Below, piece by piece: positions 1 through 8,401 of a stretch of DNA of 64,000 nucleotides (within the stretch, counting starts at the first letter, position 1; every line of letters begins with the position of its first letter). The notes beneath the pieces were generated by a model, which worked only from the letters and a program-made list of their open reading frames with translations, had not been told where the DNA came from and did not search any database. A program made the translations under genes and the position numbers. Source of the DNA: an uncultured Aquimarina sp. (lineage in GTDB: Bacteria > Bacteroidota > Bacteroidia > Flavobacteriales > Flavobacteriaceae); assembly GCF_947495315.1 (NCBI RefSeq), contig NZ_CANLYD010000009.1, forward strand, positions 62,001-126,000, written 5' to 3'.

Positions 1-2
1 AT

Positions 3-1724
3 TATATTTATGATATAGAAAGTAACGTTTTAAAAGCATTACCTAAAGAAATCAACGGAATAACAAAAATAATACCCACTGCAAATACCTTCCTTTCATT
101 AAAACCCGGTAAAAACAATTTCTATGAAGCAAAAATTGTAGATATAACTACCAAAAAAATTATAAAACGATTTACCTTTATTCAGGAAGGCATACAAAAT
201 TATGGAAAGATTTATATTCTTGACAGTAATAAAGTATTATTGTATGGAAAAAAGAACAATTTTATATTAGATCTTACAGAAGGTAGTCTTAGATCATTAA
301 ACAATTCTATTGATGATTTTGACATTAGTGAAGATAAAGAACTACTTGTAACGGCTCATGGAAGTTTATCATTTTATCACAACTCTTTTGAAAACAAACT
401 CTACGACAAGTATTATCACATTGATAATCAAAGTAGCATCATAATCCTCCCTGACAATTATTATTTCAATAAAGGAAAAGGATATGAATTAGTATCCTTA
501 TTTAAAAACAACAAAACATATGGTTTTGAACAATTTGATCTAAAATATCATAGACCCGATTTAGTTGTAGAATCTATAAAGGAAACGCTAGGTGATAGTA
601 TTTATAGGATGAAAGAACTTTATGAGTTAGCATACAAGAAAAGATTACAACGGATTGGCAAAAAAGAACAAGAATTACAATCTGATATCCATGCGCCAGA
701 ACTGACCATTGTAAATAAGTCACAAATACCTAATAAAACAGATAATCCGATCATCGACATTAGTATAAAGGCGACAGATAATAAATACAACTTAAAGGAC
801 TTACAAATCAGTGTCAATGGTGTTTTAATCCGAAAATTGGATCACGATCTAAAAGAAAAATCGTATTCTAAAACCATACCACTAGTTTTATCCAATGGAG
901 AAAACAAAATCTTGATATCAGCAATCAATGATCAAGGAACATCTTCTGACCAGGAAGAAATACATGTAGAATATGTTGGAAAACCAACCCCATCTCATCT
1001 ATATATCGTTTCGTTAGGAGTTTCAGAATATCAATACCTAAAAAATACTCCTAATTCTTCAAGAGATGCCATAAAATTAGGGGACATTTTTAAACAAACT
1101 AATACTACAACGGTAAAATCTTTAGGGCTGGTAAATAAGCAGGTTACCAAAACCAATTTGAAACAAATTTCTGAATTTTTATTGCCCGCCAAAGAAAATG
1201 ACGTGATTTTGTTTTTTGTCTCAGGTCATGCAATTCAAGTAGAAAATGAATATTTCTTTTGTACAAGTACTTCAAAAATCGATAATATTACTACTACTGG
1301 AATCACTTATGATGACTTTGATGACCTTCTAGGGAATACACGATCGAGAAACAGAGTGTTCATATTGAATACCTGCTACTCAGGAGAGGTTTTTGATGTG
1401 AATAATATCAAAGAGATACAAGCCATAGGTTTAATGAGAAAGGTATTTGAAGATTTAAAATTAACCAATGGAACTACTGTTATTTCTGCATCTGAGGGAA
1501 CAGATAAATATTACGAAAGCACTACTAAAGGAAATGGGTTGATAACGCTTGCTATTTTAGAATTAATTACTTTAAAAAAAGAAATTACTGTTCAAGAATT
1601 TTGCAATGGAATCATTGAATATTGTAAAATTAAAAATGATAAAGATCCTTTTAAAAGCAAGACAAAGAAAAATATTCCTTTAATTAGATATGACAATATC
1701 TATAACAATTTTAGATTGTGGTAG
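3..1724 (+). CDS. Caspase-like (peptidase C14) protein, 5' end outside window
   Basis: The reading frame is open from base 3, so the gene starts to the left of the window. The first in-frame start-like codon is a TTG at 240, and I do not believe it is the true start. The N-terminal part visible here (bases 3 to about 980) has no motif I can name; its strand-rich character would fit the end of a beta-propeller plus a linker. From about base 1000 comes a caspase-fold peptidase domain. The strand-loop YIVSLGVSEY is followed by the catalytic His in FFVSGHA (codon at 1227) and the catalytic Cys in ILNTCYSGE (codon at 1374). The family consists of Cys/His-dyad proteases, in bacteria often linked to regulated proteolysis or self-killing. 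No signal peptide can be judged because the start is missing. A hairpin terminator follows at 1784. Confident about the domain, not about substrate or role. Confidence 0.85.
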   Translation, partial: YIYDIESNVLKALPKEINGITKIIPTANTFLSLKPGKNNFYEAKIVDITTKKIIKRFTFIQEGIQNYGKIYILDSNKVLLYGKKNNFILDLTEGSLRSLNNSIDDFDISEDKELLVTAHGSLSFYHNSFENKLYDKYYHIDNQSSIIILPDNYYFNKGKGYELVSLFKNNKTYGFEQFDLKYHRPDLVVESIKETLGDSIYRMKELYELAYKKRLQRIGKKEQELQSDIHAPELTIVNKSQIPNKTDNPIIDISIKATDNKYNLKDLQISVNGVLIRKLDHDLKEKSYSKTIPLVLSNGENKILISAINDQGTSSDQEEIHVEYVGKPTPSHLYIVSLGVSEYQYLKNTPNSSRDAIKLGDIFKQTNTTTVKSLGLVNKQVTKTNLKQISEFLLPAKENDVILFFVSGHAIQVENEYFFCTSTSKIDNITTTGITYDDFDDLLGNTRSRNRVFILNTCYSGEVFDVNNIKEIQAIGLMRKVFEDLKLTNGTTVISASEGTDKYYESTTKGNGLITLAILELITLKKEITVQEFCNGIIEYCKIKNDKDPFKSKTKKNIPLIRYDNIYNNFRLW

Positions 1725-1783
1725 TCTATTTAGTCACAATCTTGCATTAAAAAGCTCGATAACTATCTCTCCGCCGGTACTGT

Positions 1784-1817
1784 AAAAAAAGCTTCTTGGA
1801 AAAAAGAGGCTTTTTTT
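1784..1817 (+). terminator. Intrinsic terminator after the caspase-like gene
   Basis: An A-run and gcttctt arm pairs across a short loop with aagaggc and a run of seven T. The stem is about 14 pairs, with one G-T wobble, and ends in the T-run. It lies 60 bases past the stop at 1724 and in the right orientation. Confidence 0.75.
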
Positions 1818-1876
1818 GTTTATGTCCTGTGCCTTTTTGAACTTCGTCAACTTTTAATTTAAACCTCTAATATATG

Positions 1877-1973
1877 AACGTATTATACGTTTGTTCATCT
1901 CATATACATATAATGTTATAAATTCTGTTATTTTTATAACATATGAAAAGTAATTAAAACCGATGTATCGGTT
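1877..1973. promoter_or_regulatory. Two palindromes upstream of the AraC-type regulator gene
   Basis: The 278-base gap before the AraC gene contains AACGTATTATACGTT at 1877-1891 (7-bp arms around one T) and AACCGATGTATCGGTT at 1958-1973 (7-bp arms around GT). The second ends 29 bases before the start codon at 2003. Between them is a looser inverted repeat, gttata/tataac. These are plausible operator sites, for this regulator or another one, but no protein can be assigned to them from sequence. Confidence 0.45.
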
Positions 1974-2002
1974 AAAACCTAATTGCATTAAGTTGAAATT
2001 TT

Positions 2003-3136
2003 ATGAACTTAAACCTTACAGCTACTTTAATCCTTTTTGGTTTATTCCAGAGTACAATAATGATATTTCTCATAATCAGAAACAGAAATTGGAAACAAAC
2101 ACCAAATAAATTGCTTATAGGGCTTTTAGTAGTAGTTGGTCTTTCTCTAGTTCCTACTTTCTTGGGGAATTCTGGATTATTGGAAAAAAATGATCATTTA
2201 AGATTTCTACCATTCAATTTGGTGATTTTTATCTTTCCTTTATTATACCTCTATCTTAAATCTCTTTTGAGTTACTCTTTTCGGTTTGATTCTAAAAGTT
2301 TCCTTCATTTAATTTTACCTCTTGTTTTCACGGTGTACTACATTCTAATTTGGATAGGCAGTTTGACTGTTTCTCCTGAAATGAAGGGAGTATGGATCTT
2401 GCGATATGGGTATTTCGAGATTCAACTACTACATAGCATTATCCTTTTGCTATTGCTTTTTAGTTACACAATCATGTCATACTTAGAAGTAAGGAATCAT
2501 GAAGGAATAAATATTTCAAAAGAAGCTGATAAATATCGTACCTGGATGCTGACCTTACTAGGTCTATTTTTCGTCGGAGTGCTATTCGAATTAATTACCA
2601 CTCTTCTGGGTAAGATCTACGGTTACTGGAAGAGTTCACCCGTAGATGATTGGTTGGGTTTTTCGTTAACCATGATGGTTAAAATATATAATGGCGTTGT
2701 ATTGTATATCATTTCTTTGGTAGGTTATTTATCATATTCAAATCCTAAATTGAAAAAGCGGCATGTAAGTATAGCTGTCGCTGATGAACAAGTAAAATCA
2801 ATCTTGCATATAATGAAGGCTAAAAAACCTTTTCTAAGCGCTGACTTTTCTCTATCAACATTTGCAGAACTAATGGAAACCACTCCTGGTGTTTTATCCA
2901 AATTACTCAACAGTTATTTGGATACTTCTTTTAATGATTTTACTAATAAATATAGAATTGAAGAGGTAAAAGATAAACTTAGAAAAGGATTACATAAGAG
3001 TCTTACACTAGAATACATTGCAGAAGATTCTGGTTTTAAATCTAAAACCACCTTTTATAGAGCATTCTCCAAGTTTTCCTCACAGACACCTAAAGAATAT
3101 ATCAAACAATTGGAAAAGGAGAAAAAAGTTTCATAA
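2003..3136 (+). CDS. Membrane-anchored AraC-family transcriptional regulator
   Basis: A 377-residue protein with about seven hydrophobic helices in the first 245 residues (for example near residues 5-25, 36-54, 70-88, 100-120, 140-160, 182-202 and 225-245). A cytoplasmic linker follows, then an AraC-type double helix-turn-helix at about 268-370. The second HTH carries the usual pattern IAEDSGFKSKTTFYRAFSKF, followed by TPKEYI. This seven-helix plus AraC layout is common in Flavobacteriia and suggests a receptor in the membrane that binds DNA directly. The start at 2003 is the first ATG and puts the first helix at the N-terminus. Two palindromes lie just upstream. It sits 80 bases before the LRR gene on the same strand, so the LRR gene may be its target or operon partner (inference). 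Confidence 0.88.
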   Translation: MNLNLTATLILFGLFQSTIMIFLIIRNRNWKQTPNKLLIGLLVVVGLSLVPTFLGNSGLLEKNDHLRFLPFNLVIFIFPLLYLYLKSLLSYSFRFDSKSFLHLILPLVFTVYYILIWIGSLTVSPEMKGVWILRYGYFEIQLLHSIILLLLLFSYTIMSYLEVRNHEGINISKEADKYRTWMLTLLGLFFVGVLFELITTLLGKIYGYWKSSPVDDWLGFSLTMMVKIYNGVVLYIISLVGYLSYSNPKLKKRHVSIAVADEQVKSILHIMKAKKPFLSADFSLSTFAELMETTPGVLSKLLNSYLDTSFNDFTNKYRIEEVKDKLRKGLHKSLTLEYIAEDSGFKSKTTFYRAFSKFSSQTPKEYIKQLEKEKKVS

Positions 3137-3216
3137 TATAATTTGAAACTTTTTTACCAGAACTTAGTGTCTACTTACCATAACAATTGTTGATTTTTGA
3201 GGTAAAACAGTTACTT

Positions 3217-4416
3217 ATGCAATTTTCAAGAATACTATTGACATGCCTATTATTAGGTTTAACAACATTGGTTTACGCACAAAATAAAAATGACCAAATC
3301 TTAATCGAGGATTTCTATCTCGATTTAGCAATACGCAATTATTTGGATAAACCCACAGGCGAACTTTTGAAGTCTGATTTGGAATCATTGACACGCTTCG
3401 TTGCTGTTGGAAAAGGGATTACTTCACTTAGCGGATTGGAGCACGCCAAAAATCTCACGTATCTTAAATTAGATTATAACAAAATTGTTGATTTAACTCC
3501 CTTGTCTGGGTTACCCATGCTCAAGAGTCTATTTATTAACGGAAATCAGGTCAAATCGCTATCTGCCATTGAAAACTTAGTCCTTTTGGAAACCTTTTTT
3601 TTCGATAGAAATTTCGTTTCAGATATAAAACCGTTGAAGAATTTGAAGAAACTCAAAGGGATTTCAGGAAACTTCAATATGATAAAAGATATATCAATAG
3701 CCCGAAATTGGACCGAGTTAACCCATTTTAATATGGCCTTCAATAAATTGGAGACTTTAGAGCCATTAAAAGATTTAGTCCAGCTTAAAGGCATTTGGAT
3801 ACCTGATAATAATGTAGCAGATATAAAAGCTGTATCGAAGCTAAAAAAACTTGAGATTCTCATATTGGAAAAAAACCCTATTTTGGATATTTCAGCTATG
3901 GAAGGCCTCACTAAGCTCATTCAGGTAAATCTTATGAATACCAAGATAAAAGATTTTGAACCTTTATCAGACCTCAAAAACATAGGTGTATTGGTATTGA
4001 GACAAAACCAAATTAAAGAATTGAAATTTCTTGAAGGCTTAACCAACATCGAATGGCTCGATGTAAGGGAAAATCAAATCGACAATATTGACGAGTTGAA
4101 AAACCTGAGTAGGTTAAAAAAATTATTCTTATCAGGTAACCAAATAAAGTCAATTGTTCCTATTGCATCTTTGGAAAATCTTGATTGGGTTTTGTTGGAT
4201 TACAATAAAATAGATAACCTATGGCCATTGTACAATTTAGAAGGTGTCATGGATGTCTCCTTACATAACAATCCATTGGACAACACTACTGAATTAGCCA
4301 ATATGAATAAGAAAATAATCAAAAATATTAAATCAAAACGCAAGAATATCCTAACAAAGGAAATAGAGATAAATTCCATCTATCAATTAACGCCAAGTAA
4401 AAAATTAATGAAATGA
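3217..4416 (+). CDS. Secreted leucine-rich-repeat (internalin-like) protein
   Basis: I start this at the ATG at 3217, not at the upstream in-frame TTG at 3187, because 3217 gives a clean signal peptide (MQFSRILLTCLLLG, ending near VYAQ at residue 22). The protein is 399 residues. From about residue 60 it is a run of some twelve 22-residue leucine-rich repeats of internalin type, with recurrent L..L..N.I.D..PL..L phasing. There is no LPXTG, no lipobox and no recognisable T9SS sorting domain. The last 30 residues are Lys/Asn-rich. A periplasmic or exported binding protein is likely; the partner is unknown. It is downstream of the membrane AraC regulator and has no gene after it on the same strand. 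Confidence 0.82.
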   Translation: MQFSRILLTCLLLGLTTLVYAQNKNDQILIEDFYLDLAIRNYLDKPTGELLKSDLESLTRFVAVGKGITSLSGLEHAKNLTYLKLDYNKIVDLTPLSGLPMLKSLFINGNQVKSLSAIENLVLLETFFFDRNFVSDIKPLKNLKKLKGISGNFNMIKDISIARNWTELTHFNMAFNKLETLEPLKDLVQLKGIWIPDNNVADIKAVSKLKKLEILILEKNPILDISAMEGLTKLIQVNLMNTKIKDFEPLSDLKNIGVLVLRQNQIKELKFLEGLTNIEWLDVRENQIDNIDELKNLSRLKKLFLSGNQIKSIVPIASLENLDWVLLDYNKIDNLWPLYNLEGVMDVSLHNNPLDNTTELANMNKKIIKNIKSKRKNILTKEIEINSIYQLTPSKKLMK

Positions 4417-4570
4417 GATATATTTTAATCAATTCTTCTTTTTCAATCTTTTAAATTGCCTTCTAAATGTCCTTTATTTTTTGGATTACATTGATTCTGT
4501 TAAAGAATTTTTGTTTTACTTTCTTAAGTAATTAAAATAGATTGATAATTGACTTAGGCATCAACATTAA

Positions 4571-6223
4571 TTAACCAATTAATTCTGATGGACTTACCGC
4601 AAATTCCTTTTTAAAGCATTTAGAAAAATACGAAGGACTAGAAAAGCCTGTTTGAAAAGCTATCTCAGCCACTGTGTTTTCTTGATCTAAGAGTAATTCT
4701 TTTGCATACTGTAAACGTACAGAAGAAATAAGTTGATTAGGAGATTTATTGGTAATCGCTTTAAGTTTACGTTGTAATTGACGTTCACTGACACCTATCT
4801 CTTTGCATAAGGTCGTTACACCAAAACAATCATTGCTCAAGTGGTTATAAATGTTTTGAAGCACTTTTTCTAAAAATGAATTGTGTTTCGCTAATCTGTC
4901 TTGATCCGAATTTTGAAGCGTATCCAGTTTTAGATTTTCCACTACTGTATACAACGAAATACATTCACCAGATGCCGTTTTAAAATTTGCTTTATGTGGA
5001 GCAAGACTTACTCCTGATCCTAATAATAGATTCTTTACAGTTTGTGTTAGTATTATTTGATTAGGTACTGGTTGTTGAAAAATTGTTACTTCAAAATTTT
5101 CAGTTTGTTCACAAATACAATGCTCTACAAAACACTCTTTGATATCTATACCAAGTGATAATGGAGCATTAATAGCTCTCATAGCTTTTACTAAATCAGA
5201 ACCGCAAAAAACAGCTTTACTTGGACCTTCAAAAGTAGCTATAAATGTTTGTGAGGTATATTCTACTATATTCCCTTTATATTGTTTTATGTACTTTCTA
5301 ATAACTTCTTGATGTTCTGAACTATTAGTGCCTGAAGAAATAATGTGACCAACCATTACTGTAAATAGCTTTTTCTCATAAACCGGTGCTGGCTCTATAT
5401 CATTTATAAAAGCCCTCATTGCTTCTAAAATAACATCAGTATCTCCTACCCAAAATAGATGATCGCTTCCTTCTAGTTCTAAAAACTTTGATCCAGGAAT
5501 ACGTTCAGCAATAAATTGCCCTTCCTGGATTTTTACATCGATATCATCTGTACGTTGTAGTAGCAGAGTAGGTACTTTTATAGATCCTAAAATGTCTATG
5601 ATATCAACCTGAGTATTCATTTTTGTCAATTTCAAAGCAGCACTGGGACTAGCACCTAAACGAAAGTAACTAGCTAACCAATCCATAAAAGTTTTATCTT
5701 TTGCTTTAGAAGGCGCAAGTGACGCTAAATTCATCTCTCCACTGCCCCAATCATTCTCAATCATATCATAAACCACCTGACGCTCCTGATCGGTTGGCGC
5801 CCAAGGATAGTCTTTAGAATATCTCCTCTTTGCAAAAATACCGAAGGTGATTAAAGAAATAACACGATCAGGATAAGTTGCACTAAACAACGCAGAGACA
5901 CTTCCACCCTCGGAGTGTCCAAAAAGAACTGCTTTTTCAGAATCCACAGCATCCATAACCGCTGTAATATCTTCCATTCGCTCTTCGAGAGTAGCAAATT
6001 CTACAACTCTATCAGAAAGTCCTGTCCCCCTTTTATCAAAAAGGATTACCCTGGCAAACTTACCTAGTTCTGTAAAAAAATCAACCAATTCCGGACATGA
6101 CCACATCCAATCGATATTCGACACCCATCCAGGGATATACACAATATCTACTGGACCCGAACCAAATACCTGATACGCGATATTAACCAGACCACTCTTA
6201 GTATATTTCGTTTCAGGCTTCAT
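4571..6223 (-). CDS. Alpha/beta-hydrolase, degenerate cyclase-like and AraC-HTH fusion (copy 1)
   Basis: A 550-residue three-domain protein without a signal peptide. Residues about 10-270 are an alpha/beta-hydrolase with nucleophile Ser104 in GHSEGG, candidate acid Asp226/227 in QRTDD and His255 in GSDHLFW. Residues about 285-428 resemble a class III nucleotidyl cyclase homology domain (LFTVMVGHIIS; FIATFEGPSKAVFC; APLSLGIDIKECF). The metal-binding aspartates are replaced, so it is probably a ligand-sensing remnant. Residues 450-548 are an AraC double HTH (VAEIAFQTGFSSPSYFSKCF). The hydrolase plus cyclase part is like actinobacterial and proteobacterial adenylate-cyclase-linked hydrolases; the AraC tail makes it a likely transcription factor that senses a hydrolysable ligand. 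A close paralogue lies at 8402-10060. Function is inferred; the domains are clear. Confidence 0.87.
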   Translation of the reverse strand: MKPETKYTKSGLVNIAYQVFGSGPVDIVYIPGWVSNIDWMWSCPELVDFFTELGKFARVILFDKRGTGLSDRVVEFATLEERMEDITAVMDAVDSEKAVLFGHSEGGSVSALFSATYPDRVISLITFGIFAKRRYSKDYPWAPTDQERQVVYDMIENDWGSGEMNLASLAPSKAKDKTFMDWLASYFRLGASPSAALKLTKMNTQVDIIDILGSIKVPTLLLQRTDDIDVKIQEGQFIAERIPGSKFLELEGSDHLFWVGDTDVILEAMRAFINDIEPAPVYEKKLFTVMVGHIISSGTNSSEHQEVIRKYIKQYKGNIVEYTSQTFIATFEGPSKAVFCGSDLVKAMRAINAPLSLGIDIKECFVEHCICEQTENFEVTIFQQPVPNQIILTQTVKNLLLGSGVSLAPHKANFKTASGECISLYTVVENLKLDTLQNSDQDRLAKHNSFLEKVLQNIYNHLSNDCFGVTTLCKEIGVSERQLQRKLKAITNKSPNQLISSVRLQYAKELLLDQENTVAEIAFQTGFSSPSYFSKCFKKEFAVSPSELIG

Positions 6224-6558
6224 AAAATATATCCTATTCTTTTAATTTGATAAAACAGTATCATGCTTTTTTGAGCGAACATTATAAATAATAAATAATC
6301 TTATCTAAAGTTAGACGACACATTCTTAAACAAATAAATGTATAAGGAGTCTGCATTGCAAAAAAAAGAGGGTAGCAAAAGAGTATCAAACATCTTAAGG
6401 CACTCATTTACAACTGATTAAATAGAAGTGTGATTTATTGAATTTTATTTATCGCTTTAAGACAATAATAAGATATTACTTACAAAATATGGTTTTTATA
6501 AATTAAAAAAGATATAGATGTAATCAAAAAACTGTGTGTAAATAATCCTTTTAACACC
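6224..6558. other. Intergenic gap of 335 bases
   Basis: This is the AT-rich spacer between copy 1 of the hydrolase-AraC gene and the TPR regulator gene. It should hold the promoter of the hydrolase-AraC gene, but I see no convincing -7 element, palindrome, terminator or small gene. Confidence 0.4.
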
Positions 6559-8229
6559 TTATAACGTACTATTTTTATTTTCAATAAAAGCAATAATATC
6601 CTGTTCAGAGCCTAAACCAAGTTTTTTACGAATACGATATCTTAAAGATTTTATAGCAGCTACTGTATTGTTTTGAAGCTTACTAATTTCTGTAGTACTG
6701 AGCTCCATTTTCATAAGACAAAGGAGCTCTTTTTCCTTTGGTTTTAATTCGGAAAAATGTTGATCAAGTAGTATTTTAAAATCAATATTTACCTCATCGA
6801 GGTACGTCTGTAAACTTAAAGATGATTTTTTAGAACCTTTCTCTGATAATAATGAAGCAGATATGGAGCGTAATGCAGACTTGCGTTCTCTCTCATCCTC
6901 TAAAGCTGTGACTTGCTTAATATCATTTATTGTATTATTAAAGACTTCTTCTCTAACAGAGCTTTCTACCACCACTTTTTTAAGTTCTCGTTCTCGATGT
7001 GCGAGTGCCAAGTCCGTTTTTAATTTTTCAAGCTCCGCTAGTTCAGCTTTATTTGCAACAAGCTCTAGTTTTTGTTTATTATTTTTTCTAATAAAATAGA
7101 TTAAAAACAAAGCTGCCAGAACCGTAATAACGAGTAACCCTAAATACAATTTCTTTTTAGTAGATTCATTCTTGAGGTTTAGGGCGACTAGTTCCTTTTC
7201 TCTCTTATATTGATATGCAAATTCTAAATCGGCAAAACGTTTTGTTGTACTTTTCTTTACTAAAGAATCTTTGTACTTATCTTGAATTAAAAAAGCCTCG
7301 TAAGACTCTGAGAATTTTTTATCATTATATGCGATTCCAACTTTAGCACGGTATGCCGACTGTATTAAAAATAAAGCGTTCACCTTTTTTGAAAAGAAAA
7401 TAGCGCTATCTATATGCGCATTTGCTTTGCTATATTCTTTTTGTTTGTCATATACTTTTGCTAGATTAGAATGGTTATGCGCTCTTATATTATACTCGGT
7501 TGGATCTAACAGTTTTAAGTTTTCTCTATAAATGTTACCAGCTAGATCGTATTTTCCGGTATTTGCATAGGAACTAGCTAAATTTCCCTTTATTTGTAGT
7601 CTAAGTGCCTTAGAGGTATCAGCTTCTATAGCTTTTTTGTAATAATACCTGGCAGAGTCCACCTTTTCTTGTTTACCAAAGATTCTTCCTATTCGATTCA
7701 ACGTAAGTGCTTGCCCACGAGCTGACTTTGCCTTTTCATGAAATACTAATGCACGTTTATGAAATCGTTTTGCTTTCTCAAAATCCATTTGTCTTGAGTA
7801 AATATTCCCTAAATTACTTATCGTTCTTCCTAAAATCAAATCATACTCGATCTCTTTGGCAATATCTAAGGCCTCATTTGCATATTGCAAGGCTGTTGGG
7901 GTATCTTGTAGATTCAAAGATATGCTGGACATACTATACAATAATTCTGCTTCCATTTTTTGATAATAGTAGCTATTATATCCTTTGTCCTTAATTATTT
8001 TATGAACATCTAGAAAGATTTCTTTGGCAATATTACCATCAAAATAAGATAATTGACCTGCCAGTTTTAATCTAAGTGGTAACCGTAAAGAATCTGAATC
8101 TGCCTTTTCTATTTGTAGCTTAGTTTCTTCTATCTTTCGAGTACGTGTATCTTTTGCCTTATTTTCTGCCTGTGAATAGGAAAAAAGAGAGATAATACAT
8201 AAGAGAAGAAATAAAATTCTGGTTTTCAA
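6559..8229 (-). CDS. TPR / transmembrane / LuxR-like HTH regulator (copy 1)
   Basis: A 556-residue protein. A signal peptide (MKTRILFLLLCIISLFSYSQ) is followed by about seven TPR units (residues 60-340) that would lie in the periplasm. Then come one membrane helix (about 360-381, GLLVITVLAALFLIYFI), a charged coiled coil (385-430) and a C-terminal LuxR/GerE-like HTH (about 493-546; LKPKEKELLCLMK, STTEISKL, RYRIRKKLGL). The family is frequent in Bacteroidota and acts as a one-component sensor that carries its DNA-binding domain inside the cell. It sits between the two hydrolase-AraC paralogues. Its upstream DNA (8278-8342) is repeated upstream of the second TPR regulator, so the pair was probably duplicated as a unit. 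Confidence 0.85.
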   Translation of the reverse strand: MKTRILFLLLCIISLFSYSQAENKAKDTRTRKIEETKLQIEKADSDSLRLPLRLKLAGQLSYFDGNIAKEIFLDVHKIIKDKGYNSYYYQKMEAELLYSMSSISLNLQDTPTALQYANEALDIAKEIEYDLILGRTISNLGNIYSRQMDFEKAKRFHKRALVFHEKAKSARGQALTLNRIGRIFGKQEKVDSARYYYKKAIEADTSKALRLQIKGNLASSYANTGKYDLAGNIYRENLKLLDPTEYNIRAHNHSNLAKVYDKQKEYSKANAHIDSAIFFSKKVNALFLIQSAYRAKVGIAYNDKKFSESYEAFLIQDKYKDSLVKKSTTKRFADLEFAYQYKREKELVALNLKNESTKKKLYLGLLVITVLAALFLIYFIRKNNKQKLELVANKAELAELEKLKTDLALAHRERELKKVVVESSVREEVFNNTINDIKQVTALEDERERKSALRSISASLLSEKGSKKSSLSLQTYLDEVNIDFKILLDQHFSELKPKEKELLCLMKMELSTTEISKLQNNTVAAIKSLRYRIRKKLGLGSEQDIIAFIENKNSTL

Positions 8230-8277
8230 AATAGAAGGATTTTAAATAAAATTAGTATTGACACTTTAATTTTCCTT

Positions 8278-8342
8278 AAAACTACTCATCATTTTTTTAA
8301 TCTAATCTTTAATAAGTGTTAAAACCCTTATAGAACAAAGGA
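8278..8342 (-). repeat. Duplicated upstream region of TPR regulator, copy 1
   Basis: These 65 bases align without a gap to 12078-12142, with only scattered mismatches, for example actactcatcattttttt and aataagtgttaaaacc in both. Each copy lies 40-50 bases upstream of a TPR/HTH gene. It probably contains the shared promoter or leader. Confidence 0.8.
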
Positions 8343-8401
8343 TTCTACAGAAGAATTTTTGTTTTGATTTCTGTAGCAATTAAGATAGATTGATAATTGA
8401 T

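Noticed and set aside
240..242. TTG at 240 as the start of the caspase-like gene
   Set aside because: The frame stays open to the left edge with coding-like sequence, so the codon is internal.
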